Origin: Fragilaria radians
Lineage: Eukaryota; Bacillariophyta; Fragilariophyceae; Fragilariales; Fragilariaceae
Direction: 5' to 3'
NCBI GenBank assembly: GCA_900642245.1
Contig: CAAAJI010000047.1
Location: forward strand, 135,267 to 199,266
DNA: 64,000 nucleotides
The position numbers and the translations under genes were made by a program. How positions within the stretch are numbered: position 1 is the first letter of the stretch; each line of letters begins with the position of its first letter. The notes under the pieces were generated by a model. It saw nothing but the letters and a program-made list of their open reading frames with translations. It had not been told where the DNA came from and did no database searches. Positions 34,481 to 44,438 of the stretch are shown piece by piece.

Positions 34481-35754
34481 AAAATGGATAGAAATACCAA
34501 TCACATAACAATTCTAGCAACACCTATTCATTTGTACTTTGTAGAGACATGATTCGCAATATTTCCTGACAATAAGCTGATTTGTGCACCAATAATGTCA
34601 ATGGACTTGCTGTTGGTAATGGAAATACAGAATATAAGAATGTTCTATGAAATTACACATCTGGACACTAACCGTAATAGCTGAGAACTATCCATATCAT
34701 TCCACTTACAAATTTGTATGACAATAAATAATATTTTGTCAGATAAATTTAGTGATGATTAATTATTGCTTGTAAATGACTTTTTCAGCAAATTTCTATC
34801 ATTCATGCCATTTTGCATCCTTTTCCGACACTTTCCATTACTTATATTTGAGATACAAATATTGCTTGCTAAGGTTGCAATGCATATGTAAAGTTACCAC
34901 CATATATAAAATGGGTGACATAATTTTCATGCAATGATCTTTTTATGTTTGCATATAAATTGGTTGGCATGGAATATGAGCAATCATAGATTTGTGTCAT
35001 CAACTTCTCACAATCACTTTCAAGATATTGTTGCAAATATCCTGGCTTATCCATGATGTTGGTCAAATCAATTACTGCTGTTCTTCTTGCATTGTTTGCA
35101 GACATGTTTCTAGCTTTCTGAATCATGCTGAAATCATGGCTGCATTGTATTCACGGATGTTTTTCAAAAACAAGTGCAAGAACAAATTGAGCAGTAGTGG
35201 CTCCAGCTGTGAAAAACATTATGAAATCAAATCATGTTAGTGTTGCTTGCTGTTTCACAGGACGTATTTGTCTTTATTTCAATCCAGTAATTGTTCAGTC
35301 TGTTCCTATTTTCCCTTCTGCTTTCTGCCAATACCCCTTTTTGCTAACTCTCAAAGAACTGCAGCAAATCAGGCTCTTCATACTTGAACAAATTCAATTC
35401 AATCATCACTTCTCATATCACTTTTTATGCAGCACTACTCAAGTAGACAAGACTGAAGGTATAACATATCAAAAACATTAGAAATCGTTTTTGTTATGGT
35501 CAGGAAACAAGGTTGAAAGGTCCACAGGTTTACCATGGATCAAACTCAATCTTTAATGGATTTTTATTTTTCTGTTTAGGTCTATATTGGCTATAACACG
35601 AAACCTGTCCAGCTGTACTAGTCCAGATTTCTTCCTTTTGATAATCTCTTAATGTTGATGTTCTTTAAAATGAGACTAATTGTGATTGAGTAATTTAGCT
35701 TTCCCTCATTTGCTAGACGTAAAAATGTCAAACGGATCGACTTAATTCTATTCC
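34481..35754. other. Gene-free interval with one decayed minus-strand frame
   Basis: A minus-strand frame at 35126-34869 (85 codons, NARRTAVIDLTNIMDKPGYL...) reads like a former protein. It may continue upstream to about 35245 (TAGATTAQFVLALVFEKHP) after a stop. I recognise no family. The rest shows no feature. Confidence 0.3.
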
Positions 35755-38070
35755 TTAAGTTTTTGGAAAGTTTTGATAGAGCACGATATGGCTTAGTAGA
35801 GCTTCAATGCCAATATTTGCATACGCCAAAGCAGCATTTCTGTAGCCCTGACCGTAAACGTCACTATCATCCGTTTCAATGCAAAACTTGAAATACTGTC
35901 GTAACTTTTCATCGGTTGGGCCGTCTTCGGCGTAGTTTTCCACAGAAGAAGGACCCAGACCTTCTGCAAGATATAGCATAGCAATCAATTGAGCGCATCC
36001 TTCCTCTACTTGGGCAGGAATTGGGTATTGGCAGTCAAACCTTGGGTGTAACTTTATCCAAGCATGAGTTGCTTCATGTGCGAGGACACTGGCCGTGAGA
36101 TCTCGGGGAAGGCCAGAGAGACATAGAATTGCAGTAACACTTGCATCTGGATTACTTTTATCCGCGTCAGGAACTTGGAAGTAAGTATAGCCTCTGGACT
36201 CAGCATCACCAGACACAAAACTAGAATTGTTCCTGTCGAATTTCAATTTTGCTAACTTTAAACGGCGCCCGCTTTGATGTTCCGTGAGGCAAAGGCCACG
36301 TGTCATGACTTGAGAAGAGCCATCATGTGCTACCCCACTTGCCATGAGATGCTCATTAAGTGCATCATAACCAACAATTAAAATCGGAACCTTTCTCATA
36401 TCTTTCCAAATTGGGAGCTTCAAGAAGTTTTCAAAGAAAAAGATAACACTTTCCCATAACGCTTGCGCTTCTACACTGTCAACAATGACTGAGCGACAAC
36501 AGGCGTAGCAAACACAACGACCGTTATCATTTAGGTCAGCAAAGGGTTCGCTCATGGGCTCGAATCTATGACATCCTGTACACCGCCGACCTGGATTGAT
36601 ACCATGATGAGGACACATCTGTTCTTGATCAAAGAATGGATGCTTGATAAAGGAAATTTTGCCATCTGGTCCATAGGGGATGAGTTGTTTACACACAGCA
36701 CATTTAACACCATAGAGCTCTGAATAGCATGATCGATGAAGTGGATGTTTGTCTCCAGTTTCATCCGTCATGTATGCAAAGGAACCATTCGCGTCAATGA
36801 CTTCGTAGCAACCGACACATTTGAAGCATTCAGGATGAAATTTCTTATCAAGTGCCACCAAAAACGATGTTGCTGGCTTTTGACAAATAGTACAGATCGA
36901 CGCGGCTCGTCGAGACAAGAAATTGGATTTCTTCCGACCTCCCTGCGAGGAATCGGCATTGGGAGAATATGATTCTTGATTCCCATCAGCTGCATATGGG
37001 AGCGGGACATCAGCTGCTCTAGATCGAGGTGGAATGGGTGCAGGGATTGCTATAACGGGCTTTTGAGTTTGATTTGGCACTTTGTCGTTCTTAGATGTCT
37101 TTTCCTTTGAAGATCTCTGGAATAAGCTGGAAAATTTCTTATTCCGGTCTTTCGTACCAGAGACATCAGGGGCAGGTATTCCAGAGAGAGGAGACTCATT
37201 TAGGAACATGGCCATTCCAGGAGGTGTTTTTCTTTGGTTGGATTTCGGAGATATAGTAGCCCTATGCGGATTCGACGTTGGAGAAGGGCTGGTTCGTTGT
37301 TGTGTTGAGGATGCATGCTCTTGACTTCTATCCCTTTCAATTGGGGTTTTGTAAGGATAAGAAGAAAATGCTGTGTTATTGGAAGGAGGAAAATTAGGTG
37401 CGTCAAGAATTTGATTTTGTGAAGGTTCAGGAAAAGGTCTCAAGTCCGAATTATCTTGCGATTGATTTCGAATTGAAGAAAGAGTTTCAATATTGAGATT
37501 TTGGAAACTTTCGTTAGAGGTGGCCAAAAGTCTAGCAAGCCTAGCGTCTTCCTCTTCTTGGCGAAACCTATTTTTTTGAATGGACTCGATTTCTTGCACG
37601 CGCGCAATTTCAAGTTCAGATTGACGATTCCTGTGAGTGAGACGCGGATCTTGTGCTCCAGACCAATAAGGATATGTAGGTCTAGCATTATCAGTAGGCG
37701 TCGAGACACGTCGTCCATTAGATTCGACATGACGAGTGGCCCGTTCTTTGATTTGACGAGCGTATTTTACTTGGTCCCGATACTCATTTTCCATGCTACC
37801 TAGGGATTCTTCTTGTTGGATACGACGTGCTAATTCCATGTCGTCTACTGGTCTGCCACTACGTAATGCATCGAGTTCTTGTCGCTGTAGAATTAGGAAA
37901 AGCTCTTCATCATCCATGCCATCTCGAAGAGATGCAGCGGCTGGAAATGGGTTTGTGATTACCGGAGATGTACGTCTCCTTCCAGTAACGTCATCAAGCA
38001 ATCTTGCCTCTTCGTTAATCTCATCCTGCATACGACGAGCGAGAGCTTCGTCGTTCATTGTGGGTTCCAT
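35755..38070 (-). CDS. DA1-type LIM-domain ubiquitin-linked peptidase
   Basis: 771 aa, one exon. The N-terminus carries repeated ubiquitin-binding-like helices of MIU/UIM flavour: DEALARRMQDEI (7-18), DEELFLILQRQELD (54-67), DMELARRIQQEES (77-89) and EDARLARLLATS (174-185). A long Pro/Ser/Asn-rich linker follows. The LIM domain starts at C393 (CTICQKPA, FHPECFKCVGC) and is followed by further Cys/His pairs (CAVC, CPHH, CTGC, CYACC). The C-terminal DA1-like peptidase has HEATH (665-669) and the downstream PAQVEEGCAQL. In plants DA1 is activated by ubiquitination and cleaves growth regulators; the role here is inferred. It is divergent from the methyltransferase gene. Confidence 0.93.
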   Translation of the reverse strand: MEPTMNDEALARRMQDEINEEARLLDDVTGRRRTSPVITNPFPAAASLRDGMDDEELFLILQRQELDALRSGRPVDDMELARRIQQEESLGSMENEYRDQVKYARQIKERATRHVESNGRRVSTPTDNARPTYPYWSGAQDPRLTHRNRQSELEIARVQEIESIQKNRFRQEEEDARLARLLATSNESFQNLNIETLSSIRNQSQDNSDLRPFPEPSQNQILDAPNFPPSNNTAFSSYPYKTPIERDRSQEHASSTQQRTSPSPTSNPHRATISPKSNQRKTPPGMAMFLNESPLSGIPAPDVSGTKDRNKKFSSLFQRSSKEKTSKNDKVPNQTQKPVIAIPAPIPPRSRAADVPLPYAADGNQESYSPNADSSQGGRKKSNFLSRRAASICTICQKPATSFLVALDKKFHPECFKCVGCYEVIDANGSFAYMTDETGDKHPLHRSCYSELYGVKCAVCKQLIPYGPDGKISFIKHPFFDQEQMCPHHGINPGRRCTGCHRFEPMSEPFADLNDNGRCVCYACCRSVIVDSVEAQALWESVIFFFENFLKLPIWKDMRKVPILIVGYDALNEHLMASGVAHDGSSQVMTRGLCLTEHQSGRRLKLAKLKFDRNNSSFVSGDAESRGYTYFQVPDADKSNPDASVTAILCLSGLPRDLTASVLAHEATHAWIKLHPRFDCQYPIPAQVEEGCAQLIAMLYLAEGLGPSSVENYAEDGPTDEKLRQYFKFCIETDDSDVYGQGYRNAALAYANIGIEALLSHIVLYQNFPKT

Positions 38071-38717
38071 GTCCCTGTGGTTAATGTTACTGGAATTATC
38101 AAAACTTCTAAAATGACTCTAAAGGCAACGGTTAAATAACCAGTAGAACCCCGCTGCTTTACCGAGTATCTGCAACTCACAGACACTATGACATCGAATG
38201 TTTATTCAAGCTTGACCTTCGTTCGTAAAATCTTCCTTTTCATCCTCTTTCAAAAAATCCGCTGCAAAATAACCAAGTCAACAGGACATGATTGAGTATT
38301 TGAGTTAAGCCAAGTAGGAAGGACCATAGGAAATGTGGCCTGAAACCGAAAGTTGATTAACCATGTCATTGCAAACCATGACTAATGGAACCAGACACGT
38401 AGTGTTAGCCACTCAAACTAGACCTTGATTGAGGTGGGTTTATGTGCAATGGAAGATAATTCTGAAGAAGCACATGTAATGGGGAGAAATTAATCCACCA
38501 ATGAGTGTCTCAGTCTCTTTGTGTGTAAGGGGAGTCTAAACGCTATCCTTTTTCTGTGGATGCCTTGTCTGCTAATTGAATAGTCCAGATAACTTAGCTG
38601 ATTGATACATTTCAAATTCAGATGTGAGTTTAGGTAAATTAACGTTAAGGTTTAGTCTTTCCGAATGTTTGGGGGGGGGGGTGGTTGTTTTTCGTTTTTC
38701 GGGACTCATCATTTCAC
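38071..38717. other. Divergent promoter region with G11 tract
   Basis: About 650 bp between two divergent genes. A run of 11 G at 38671-38681 lies about 40 bp before the likely methyltransferase start. Nothing else recognised. Confidence 0.5.
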
Positions 38718-39680
38718 ATGATTTGTTGTTCGTCATCGTCAGTTCGGCGGTGGCGGTGGTGTCAATCCATCCTCTCAAGGGAATTCCGTTGTGGACGTAA
38801 TATGACTACACAATCACATTATGAAAGTCATTCGACATCTTCCTACGAATCGGCATACTTTTATTCGGAGGGAGAGTATACGGAATACCTTTCAAGGATT
38901 GTGACAAGGCGATTGGGATTAGAACCCACATCGTGTCGTCGGATTTTGGACGTTGGAGGCGGTACAGGAAATTTCACTCGTATGTTACTTCGAAAGTCTC
39001 CAGAAGTGGAGGCTATTGTAGTAGATCCCTTCTTATTGGAGATAAACCAGTCAGATGTGGATGGGAATCGTGATAGTAATAATCTCAGTAGTATTAGTAA
39101 CAGTAACTCCTCCTCCGCCTCCCCACCTGCTGTTACGAACCGTGTCAAATTTGTCAAGGCATCCGCAGAAATCTTTTTGGATCCCCCAACAGAAGAGACA
39201 TTGTGGTGGCGTCAAGATTATCATCAAGTTTTGATGAAGGAGGTTATTCATCATGTCGATGCCTCAAATAGGATTGGAGTGTTTTCTGGGATATTTGGTG
39301 ACCTACCGGAAAAACCATCCACCGACCCAGGCTTGCTCATAGTTACTCGTCCAAGCGAAGACATTGATTATCCGATTTGGGCAGAGGCGAAAGATGTATG
39401 GGCTCAAAATCAACCTTCCCTAAAGCAACTTCAATACGAGTTGGAACAAGCAGGTTTTTCCTACATTTCCAATACGACAGAAGGCTATCCTTGCGAGATA
39501 AAATTTGATCGGTGGGTTTCGATGATAAAGAACCGATTTTGGAGCACGTTCTCTCATTTCACAAATCAAGAACTCGATGACGCTTGTGAACAGCTTCGAA
39601 AAGATGAGAATCATCGCATTGATGAAAATGGTATTATCAGATTTGAGGATCGATTATTGTTCATCTCGGCATTCAAATGA
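38718..39680 (+). CDS. Class I SAM-dependent methyltransferase, substrate unknown
   Basis: 320 aa from the ATG at 38718. An alternative ATG at 38802 (MTTQSHYE) would give 292 aa and omits a basic, Ser/Arg/Trp-rich leader that could be a targeting peptide. The SAM-binding motif I is RRILDVGGGTGNFTRML, and the acidic end of strand 2 is EAIVVDPF. An Asn/Ser-rich insertion lies at about 117-137. DYHQVLMKEVIHHVD corresponds to the motif IV region of methyltransf_11/25 proteins. The C-terminal half (FDRWVSMIKNRFWSTFSHF, then ELDDACEQL) resembles small-molecule methyltransferases of this group. Convergent with the acyl-CoA dehydrogenase gene, 78 bp apart. Confidence 0.85.
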   Translation: MICCSSSSVRRWRWCQSILSREFRCGRNMTTQSHYESHSTSSYESAYFYSEGEYTEYLSRIVTRRLGLEPTSCRRILDVGGGTGNFTRMLLRKSPEVEAIVVDPFLLEINQSDVDGNRDSNNLSSISNSNSSSASPPAVTNRVKFVKASAEIFLDPPTEETLWWRQDYHQVLMKEVIHHVDASNRIGVFSGIFGDLPEKPSTDPGLLIVTRPSEDIDYPIWAEAKDVWAQNQPSLKQLQYELEQAGFSYISNTTEGYPCEIKFDRWVSMIKNRFWSTFSHFTNQELDDACEQLRKDENHRIDENGIIRFEDRLLFISAFK

Positions 39681-39758
39681 TATTAGAAGGATCACTTTAT
39701 TTCTCGATCAAATGCTACAATAAACTTAATTATGATAGAAATTAAAAAAAGGCTAAGT

Positions 39759-41075
39759 TTACAATTTACTTTGAAGTTTCTTCCTCGCTTTCTTCAATTC
39801 GATCAAAGCCACACTTCTTTGATGTACAGCATCTGGACCATCTGCAACACGGAGGGTTCGTAGTCCTACCAATATCCGAGCAAGCGGAAGATCCTCGTGG
39901 AAGCCTGCACCGCCATGGATTTGCAAGGCTCGGTCCACGACACGTAACGCTAGGTTGGGGATGGCAACCTTAATGATGGCAATCATCCCACGTGCTGCTC
40001 TTGCACCTCCATCCATATCCATCTTTTCCGCACAGGAAAGTGTCAACAAACGGGCTGCTTCAATGTCAGATGCTGAATCGGCAATCATTGCTTGACAAAG
40101 CCCATGTTCGGCCAACATTGATCCAAATGTTTGTCGAGATAATGCTCGCTCCAACATGAGATCGTAACACCGCACGGCCATCCCTACAGCTCGCATACAA
40201 TGATGAATCCGACCTGGACCTAACCTAGCTTGTGCAACCTGAAAGCCACTACCTTCTCCAATGATCAAGTCTTGAGGAGTAACGACGATATTGTTGAGCT
40301 TCACATGAGCATGACCCTGTGGAGCATCATCATAACCCATAACTGTTAACGGTCGAACCATCTCAACGTCCTTCATATCCACTATAACAACTGTGTGTGC
40401 TCTATGAGCTGATAGGTTTCTTGCATTCAATTGGATATTAGGACATTGAGAGTAATCCATTCTAGCAAGAACAAATCCTACTTTACAGCGTGGGTCCATT
40501 GCTCCCGTGCTCCACCATTTCGATCCGTTCAAGCGGTAGGAGATCTCCCCGTTGGGTCCCTCGAGTCGAGTTAGTGTTGTTTCAATGTTAGTTGCATCAC
40601 TGCTTGCTACATCTGGTTCCGTCATCAAGAAGCATGATCGAATCTTTCCTTGCAAAAGAGGGAGTAAGAAACGTTCTCTTTGTAAAGGGGTTCCAAAATG
40701 CATCAATACCTCCATATTCCCTGTGTCAGGTGCATTGCAATTACAGGCTTCCGGTGTTAGAAAGGATTTACCCATACTTTCACAAAGAATCCCATATTCA
40801 CGGTACGATAGAACTGTTGACGGCAAGAACTCGCTTGGAATACCACAAGTCAGATGTGGAGGTATGAAAAGATTCCACAGTCCTAGGTCTTTAGCCTCCT
40901 CCTTGAGCCGTTCTATACATGGCGGGATTGCATCCAGTGTCCATCTATCGCGTCCAATACGATTTTTCAAGTGATTTTCATATTCGACTTCAGCAGGTTG
41001 ACAACGCTGCAATACAAAGTTGTCCAATTTGGATTTAATCTCTTGAACCTCGGGAGAAAGTCGAGATAGGGACAT
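39759..41075 (-). CDS. Acyl-CoA dehydrogenase, ACAD10/11 (IBR3-like) type, with PTS1
   Basis: 438 aa, one exon, starting at the first ATG. All acyl-CoA dehydrogenase sections are present. The N-terminal helical domain has LKEEAKDLGLWNLFIP. Next come SFLTPEACNCNAPDTGNMEVL and CFLMTEPDVASSDATNIET (the FAD/substrate beta-domain signature), then LNGSKWWSTGAMDPRCK. The C-terminal domain has RIHHCMRAVGMA and ALQIHGGAGFHEDLPLAR. These match the ACAD10/11 and plant IBR3 subgroup. The last three residues are SKL, a canonical type-1 peroxisomal signal, as in plant IBR3. It should oxidise long or branched acyl-CoA in peroxisomes; substrate and location are inferred. Confidence 0.94.
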   Translation of the reverse strand: MSLSRLSPEVQEIKSKLDNFVLQRCQPAEVEYENHLKNRIGRDRWTLDAIPPCIERLKEEAKDLGLWNLFIPPHLTCGIPSEFLPSTVLSYREYGILCESMGKSFLTPEACNCNAPDTGNMEVLMHFGTPLQRERFLLPLLQGKIRSCFLMTEPDVASSDATNIETTLTRLEGPNGEISYRLNGSKWWSTGAMDPRCKVGFVLARMDYSQCPNIQLNARNLSAHRAHTVVIVDMKDVEMVRPLTVMGYDDAPQGHAHVKLNNIVVTPQDLIIGEGSGFQVAQARLGPGRIHHCMRAVGMAVRCYDLMLERALSRQTFGSMLAEHGLCQAMIADSASDIEAARLLTLSCAEKMDMDGGARAARGMIAIIKVAIPNLALRVVDRALQIHGGAGFHEDLPLARILVGLRTLRVADGPDAVHQRSVALIELKKARKKLQSKL

Positions 41076-42479
41076 TGTTACTTGTGTTTCCAGGATAATG
41101 AACTTCAGCTGTCAAACTTTTTACTGGTGTATTGTAATTAAGTATTGCATCATCAGTAGTCAGTTCTGTTTTTTTAATCTCGCATGCGTTCATTTCTAGT
41201 ACCAAAGATATGTAAGTGCGAAGTACTAAAGATTTGGTACTCTAGTTGGTTGGTCAGCCCTGATGGTGCTCCCAGATAAGAGGCAGAAGACGCCTGTATA
41301 TATAATGACTTCAAGGTCCATGGGAGAAGTGTCAGAGTTTAGGAAATAGCCACACATTCTTGGTACGCTCGTGGCTGCTGATCTTCCCTTGATACAACAG
41401 AAATTCTGAGCATCTAGGACAAAACAATCATCAAACTTGTATTCGCTGAAATTTTCACTTCTACAATCATTCTTTAAACATTTTGGTCAAAACAATTCCA
41501 TGTGCACTTTGTTCGTAACACAGACAAAAAACAATTTTATTACACAAGTGGCAGATTAAGTAGTAGTGTATGTCTGGAAACAAATCGATATCTTCAGTGA
41601 TTCAAACGTTTAGCTGGACAAAACTCTGCGATTTCATGTGGGCTATTGTGAGAAATAAATTGTGCAACACAGAAGTCATTGACATTCATAGGAACTTTTA
41701 TTGCTGTATTCACAAGAGCTGTACATTTCTCTGTCAACTGTAATTAAGTTCTTAGTTCAGACCAATATAAGCTAAAATATTGATAACGTCAATAACAGCA
41801 GAAAATTAAATATTTTATCTGGTCTAGACCCAGAGATAACATTGACTAGGATCTTTATTGTTTTTGATTTTTCATCCACTATGAGAACACTCAAGCTATT
41901 TAAAGTTCAATTCGGAACTTGTGTTTCCGGAATCACAGGTTTCAACTGTCTTCGTCTTTTTTCAAGATCAACTTTGAACTGTACATAAGGTACATTGGGT
42001 GGTAGCTGCGTCGTCATAAAGAGGGATTGAATGTTTAAACAATTTATTTTAGTGCTTTAGGGATTTGTTTTTGATTTTGAATATTCAATTCTTTGACTAG
42101 AGATTTTCATATCTGTCTTCATTTTACGGCAACCGCTACAATATAAGTTATGAGGCTCTGAATAACGTAAATTTCAGAATTCTTTAAGACTGCAATCAAA
42201 TCTCTATCTTCAAACAAATATAATGTCAATATCCGTTGGCTTCTATGCGTAAGCCCCGAAATTAAGAAGACTGATGAAAGCTGTAGACCTGACACACCTG
42301 AAAGGTTTAGCCAAAAAAGTAAACTTCATACAAGCATTCAAACAATTTAAGGCTTCTATATATATTTAGAAATTCCTAGCATTGTGGAGGAGACTGCATT
42401 CGTCTTCAATAATCGTCATCATATAAAAAAACAGAATACTTAATCATTTTCGACTATTCTAATTCCGAGTTACAACAGC
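41076..42479. other. Gene-free interval
   Basis: 1.4 kb of AT-rich sequence. Near 41205-41250 the nearly inverted words GTACCAAAGAT and ATTTGGTAC occur. No coding signal. Confidence 0.35.
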
Positions 42480-43600
42480 AAGCAGCGATGCTGATCTCGT
42501 TCAAAGTCTACTCACTTTTTCATCTTCTAAGCCAATATTGTCGATAGGGATCATCACAATGGGATGCCTAAAAAGATGCAACATTTTACAATAATTAAAC
42601 TGATCTCATTGACTGCTTCAAAGATAGCCACATTCTCAGCCTCCTTTTGCCCATTTTTCTCCTGCAGATGGCCATTCTCAACACGTAGATCATAAACCTG
42701 GCGATACTGCTTTGATTTTCTGTATCTGTCACATTTGCTTTTACTGTATATGACAGCATTCAAATTTATGCATGAGTTCTTGGCTCAATTTTCACACGGC
42801 ATGAAGCAGTATCCAAAGTAATCATTGTCACCCTTAACATTTCTTTGTATGCAGCCATAAAAAGGCACTTGATCAATACACTTTAATGACTCTCTCACTA
42901 CATTTGCAATGTCTAAATAGGAGTGTTTGATCTAGCAAAGGAGCATTTTCACATCAGACCTGTACATGGATAGCATAAAAATGTCAATTCCTTCGACCCC
43001 ATTGTTTGGCCTCAAAATCGTGAGAACTGGGAGTTCCAGGAGTGGATTTCTTGGACTTCTTCACCAAACCTCTCTCTTTCTTAAGTGATTAATCAAACGA
43101 GCTTGCATGGCTCTCACTTTCTCTATGTCCTGGACAGCCTTGCAGCGATAACTGTCGGTCAGCTTATTTTTTTTCTTTGACAAACCTGTAACTTTTTCAC
43201 ACCTAAATGGCTTCAAGAGAATTATCTACATTGATAAATATCAAAATGATCCCACTGGAGATATTCTTAATCAATAAACAGGGATCAACTTGGTTCTTGA
43301 GTGATGAGTTTTGCCTTTCTTTTTCCAACTATCATGACAATTAGCAAGATTCAGACCAATTTATGATTGACCAATGGAGCAAAGATGTCATTGTAGTCAA
43401 TGCCTGGAGCTAAACCAGCTAATCAAGCGCACAGATGCTGCTTTGATTTACCTTGAACAACCACTTGCATTTTACGATTTGACAACCAACTGGCATCTCT
43501 GACAGCTTGACTACAGATCATCTCCTTGAATATTTTCGGCATGTCATCTTGCCACTTTCTTTTATGGTCTTCAAGTAAATGTTTTGAAACCTGTTTAAAG
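42480..43600 (-). mobile_element. Ty1/copia remnant (RT to RNase H)
   Basis: Minus-strand reading with several stops but clear copia order. KMQVVVQGKSK (RT entry) and LAPGIDYNDIFAPLVNHK lie at about 43330-43450, matching PGIDYNeiFAPVv.hk. Next come KKSTPGTP, then MYRSDVKMLLC and IKHSYLDIANVVRE (about 42890-43000). The RNase H region YRKSKQYRQ...EAENVAIFEAVNEISLI lies at 42580-42720, corresponding to RKSvTGy...SEAEYVAisEAvkEi. The central catalytic YVDD part is missing or unrecognisable. Related to the shorter copy at 23.3-23.8 kb in the same orientation. Confidence 0.88.
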
Positions 43601-43961
43601 CTAGCTGGTTCATTTTGATGATCACTTACAAATAAGGCAAAGTTAGCCTGATCAACAATTATCTCTCTTGCAGGAACGAAGACACTGTAAATCCGTTGTG
43701 AGCCTTCATAACTTAACCTTGTTGTGTTTTGAGATAAAGAATGCCAAAGAAGAGTCGATCAACAGGACTCAGCATGCAACAGCGAAGAAAAATCATGGAA
43801 CATCGCTTTAAATTCAGAACTTGAAGCAGAATATAAAGACGTGGAATACACAGAGAATGAATAAACACAGAATTCAAGCAGAACACTAAAAAAAGAACCA
43901 GACGTACCATAGACTAGACATCTAGGCATAATTTGAAATCGATAACGTAATTTTGTAAACG
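43601..43961. other. Intergenic
   Basis: 360 bp, probably end of the copia fragment plus the upstream region of the next ORF. A minus-strand ORF here (44010-43759) has no family features. Confidence 0.3.
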
Positions 43962-44438
43962 ATGAAACACTTTGATCGACAACATCTGAAAGGGATGGCA
44001 CTGCCTTCATTTACAAAGAAATATTCACTAGATGATTATACAGTGCCTCTAAAGGAAAGCATTGATGGAACTAAGACCGATAAACTACAAAACAATGAAA
44101 ACTCGAACTGCAAGTCTCGCAAACGCCACTGGAATTCGACTAGCCATCAAAGATATCTGTCATCTCTAGAACAACTCCAAGATGATTCGACGATTGCAGA
44201 TTTCGATGATTTTGATGACTTGAAAGACTCTATACACTTGGCAAAACAAAGATTAGGTCGACATGGAGATTTGCATGGTAATTGCACCGAGGCAGAAACA
44301 AGTCTAACTCAAAATGGTGTCTACAGCGATTTTTCGCAATATGTAAAGCAAGAGGGCTATGAGAATAAGCAAATACATTCTTCTAACCTTGCGAAACAAT
44401 CTAGCTTGCAGCAAAAGATTATGGCTAAGGCCGCGTAA
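43962..44438 (+). CDS. Hypothetical charged protein
   Basis: 158 aa from an ATG. Hydrophilic, with basic RKRHWNSTSHQRYLSSLEQL in the middle, an acidic patch (DFDDFDDLKDS, about 80-90) and a Lys/Gln-rich end (SSLQQKIMAKAA). No TM segment and no recognised domain. The open frame in AT-rich surroundings and the balanced codon use suggest a real gene or one exon of it. The neighbours are retroelement debris, so it could instead be a leftover. Confidence 0.45.
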   Translation: MKHFDRQHLKGMALPSFTKKYSLDDYTVPLKESIDGTKTDKLQNNENSNCKSRKRHWNSTSHQRYLSSLEQLQDDSTIADFDDFDDLKDSIHLAKQRLGRHGDLHGNCTEAETSLTQNGVYSDFSQYVKQEGYENKQIHSSNLAKQSSLQQKIMAKAA

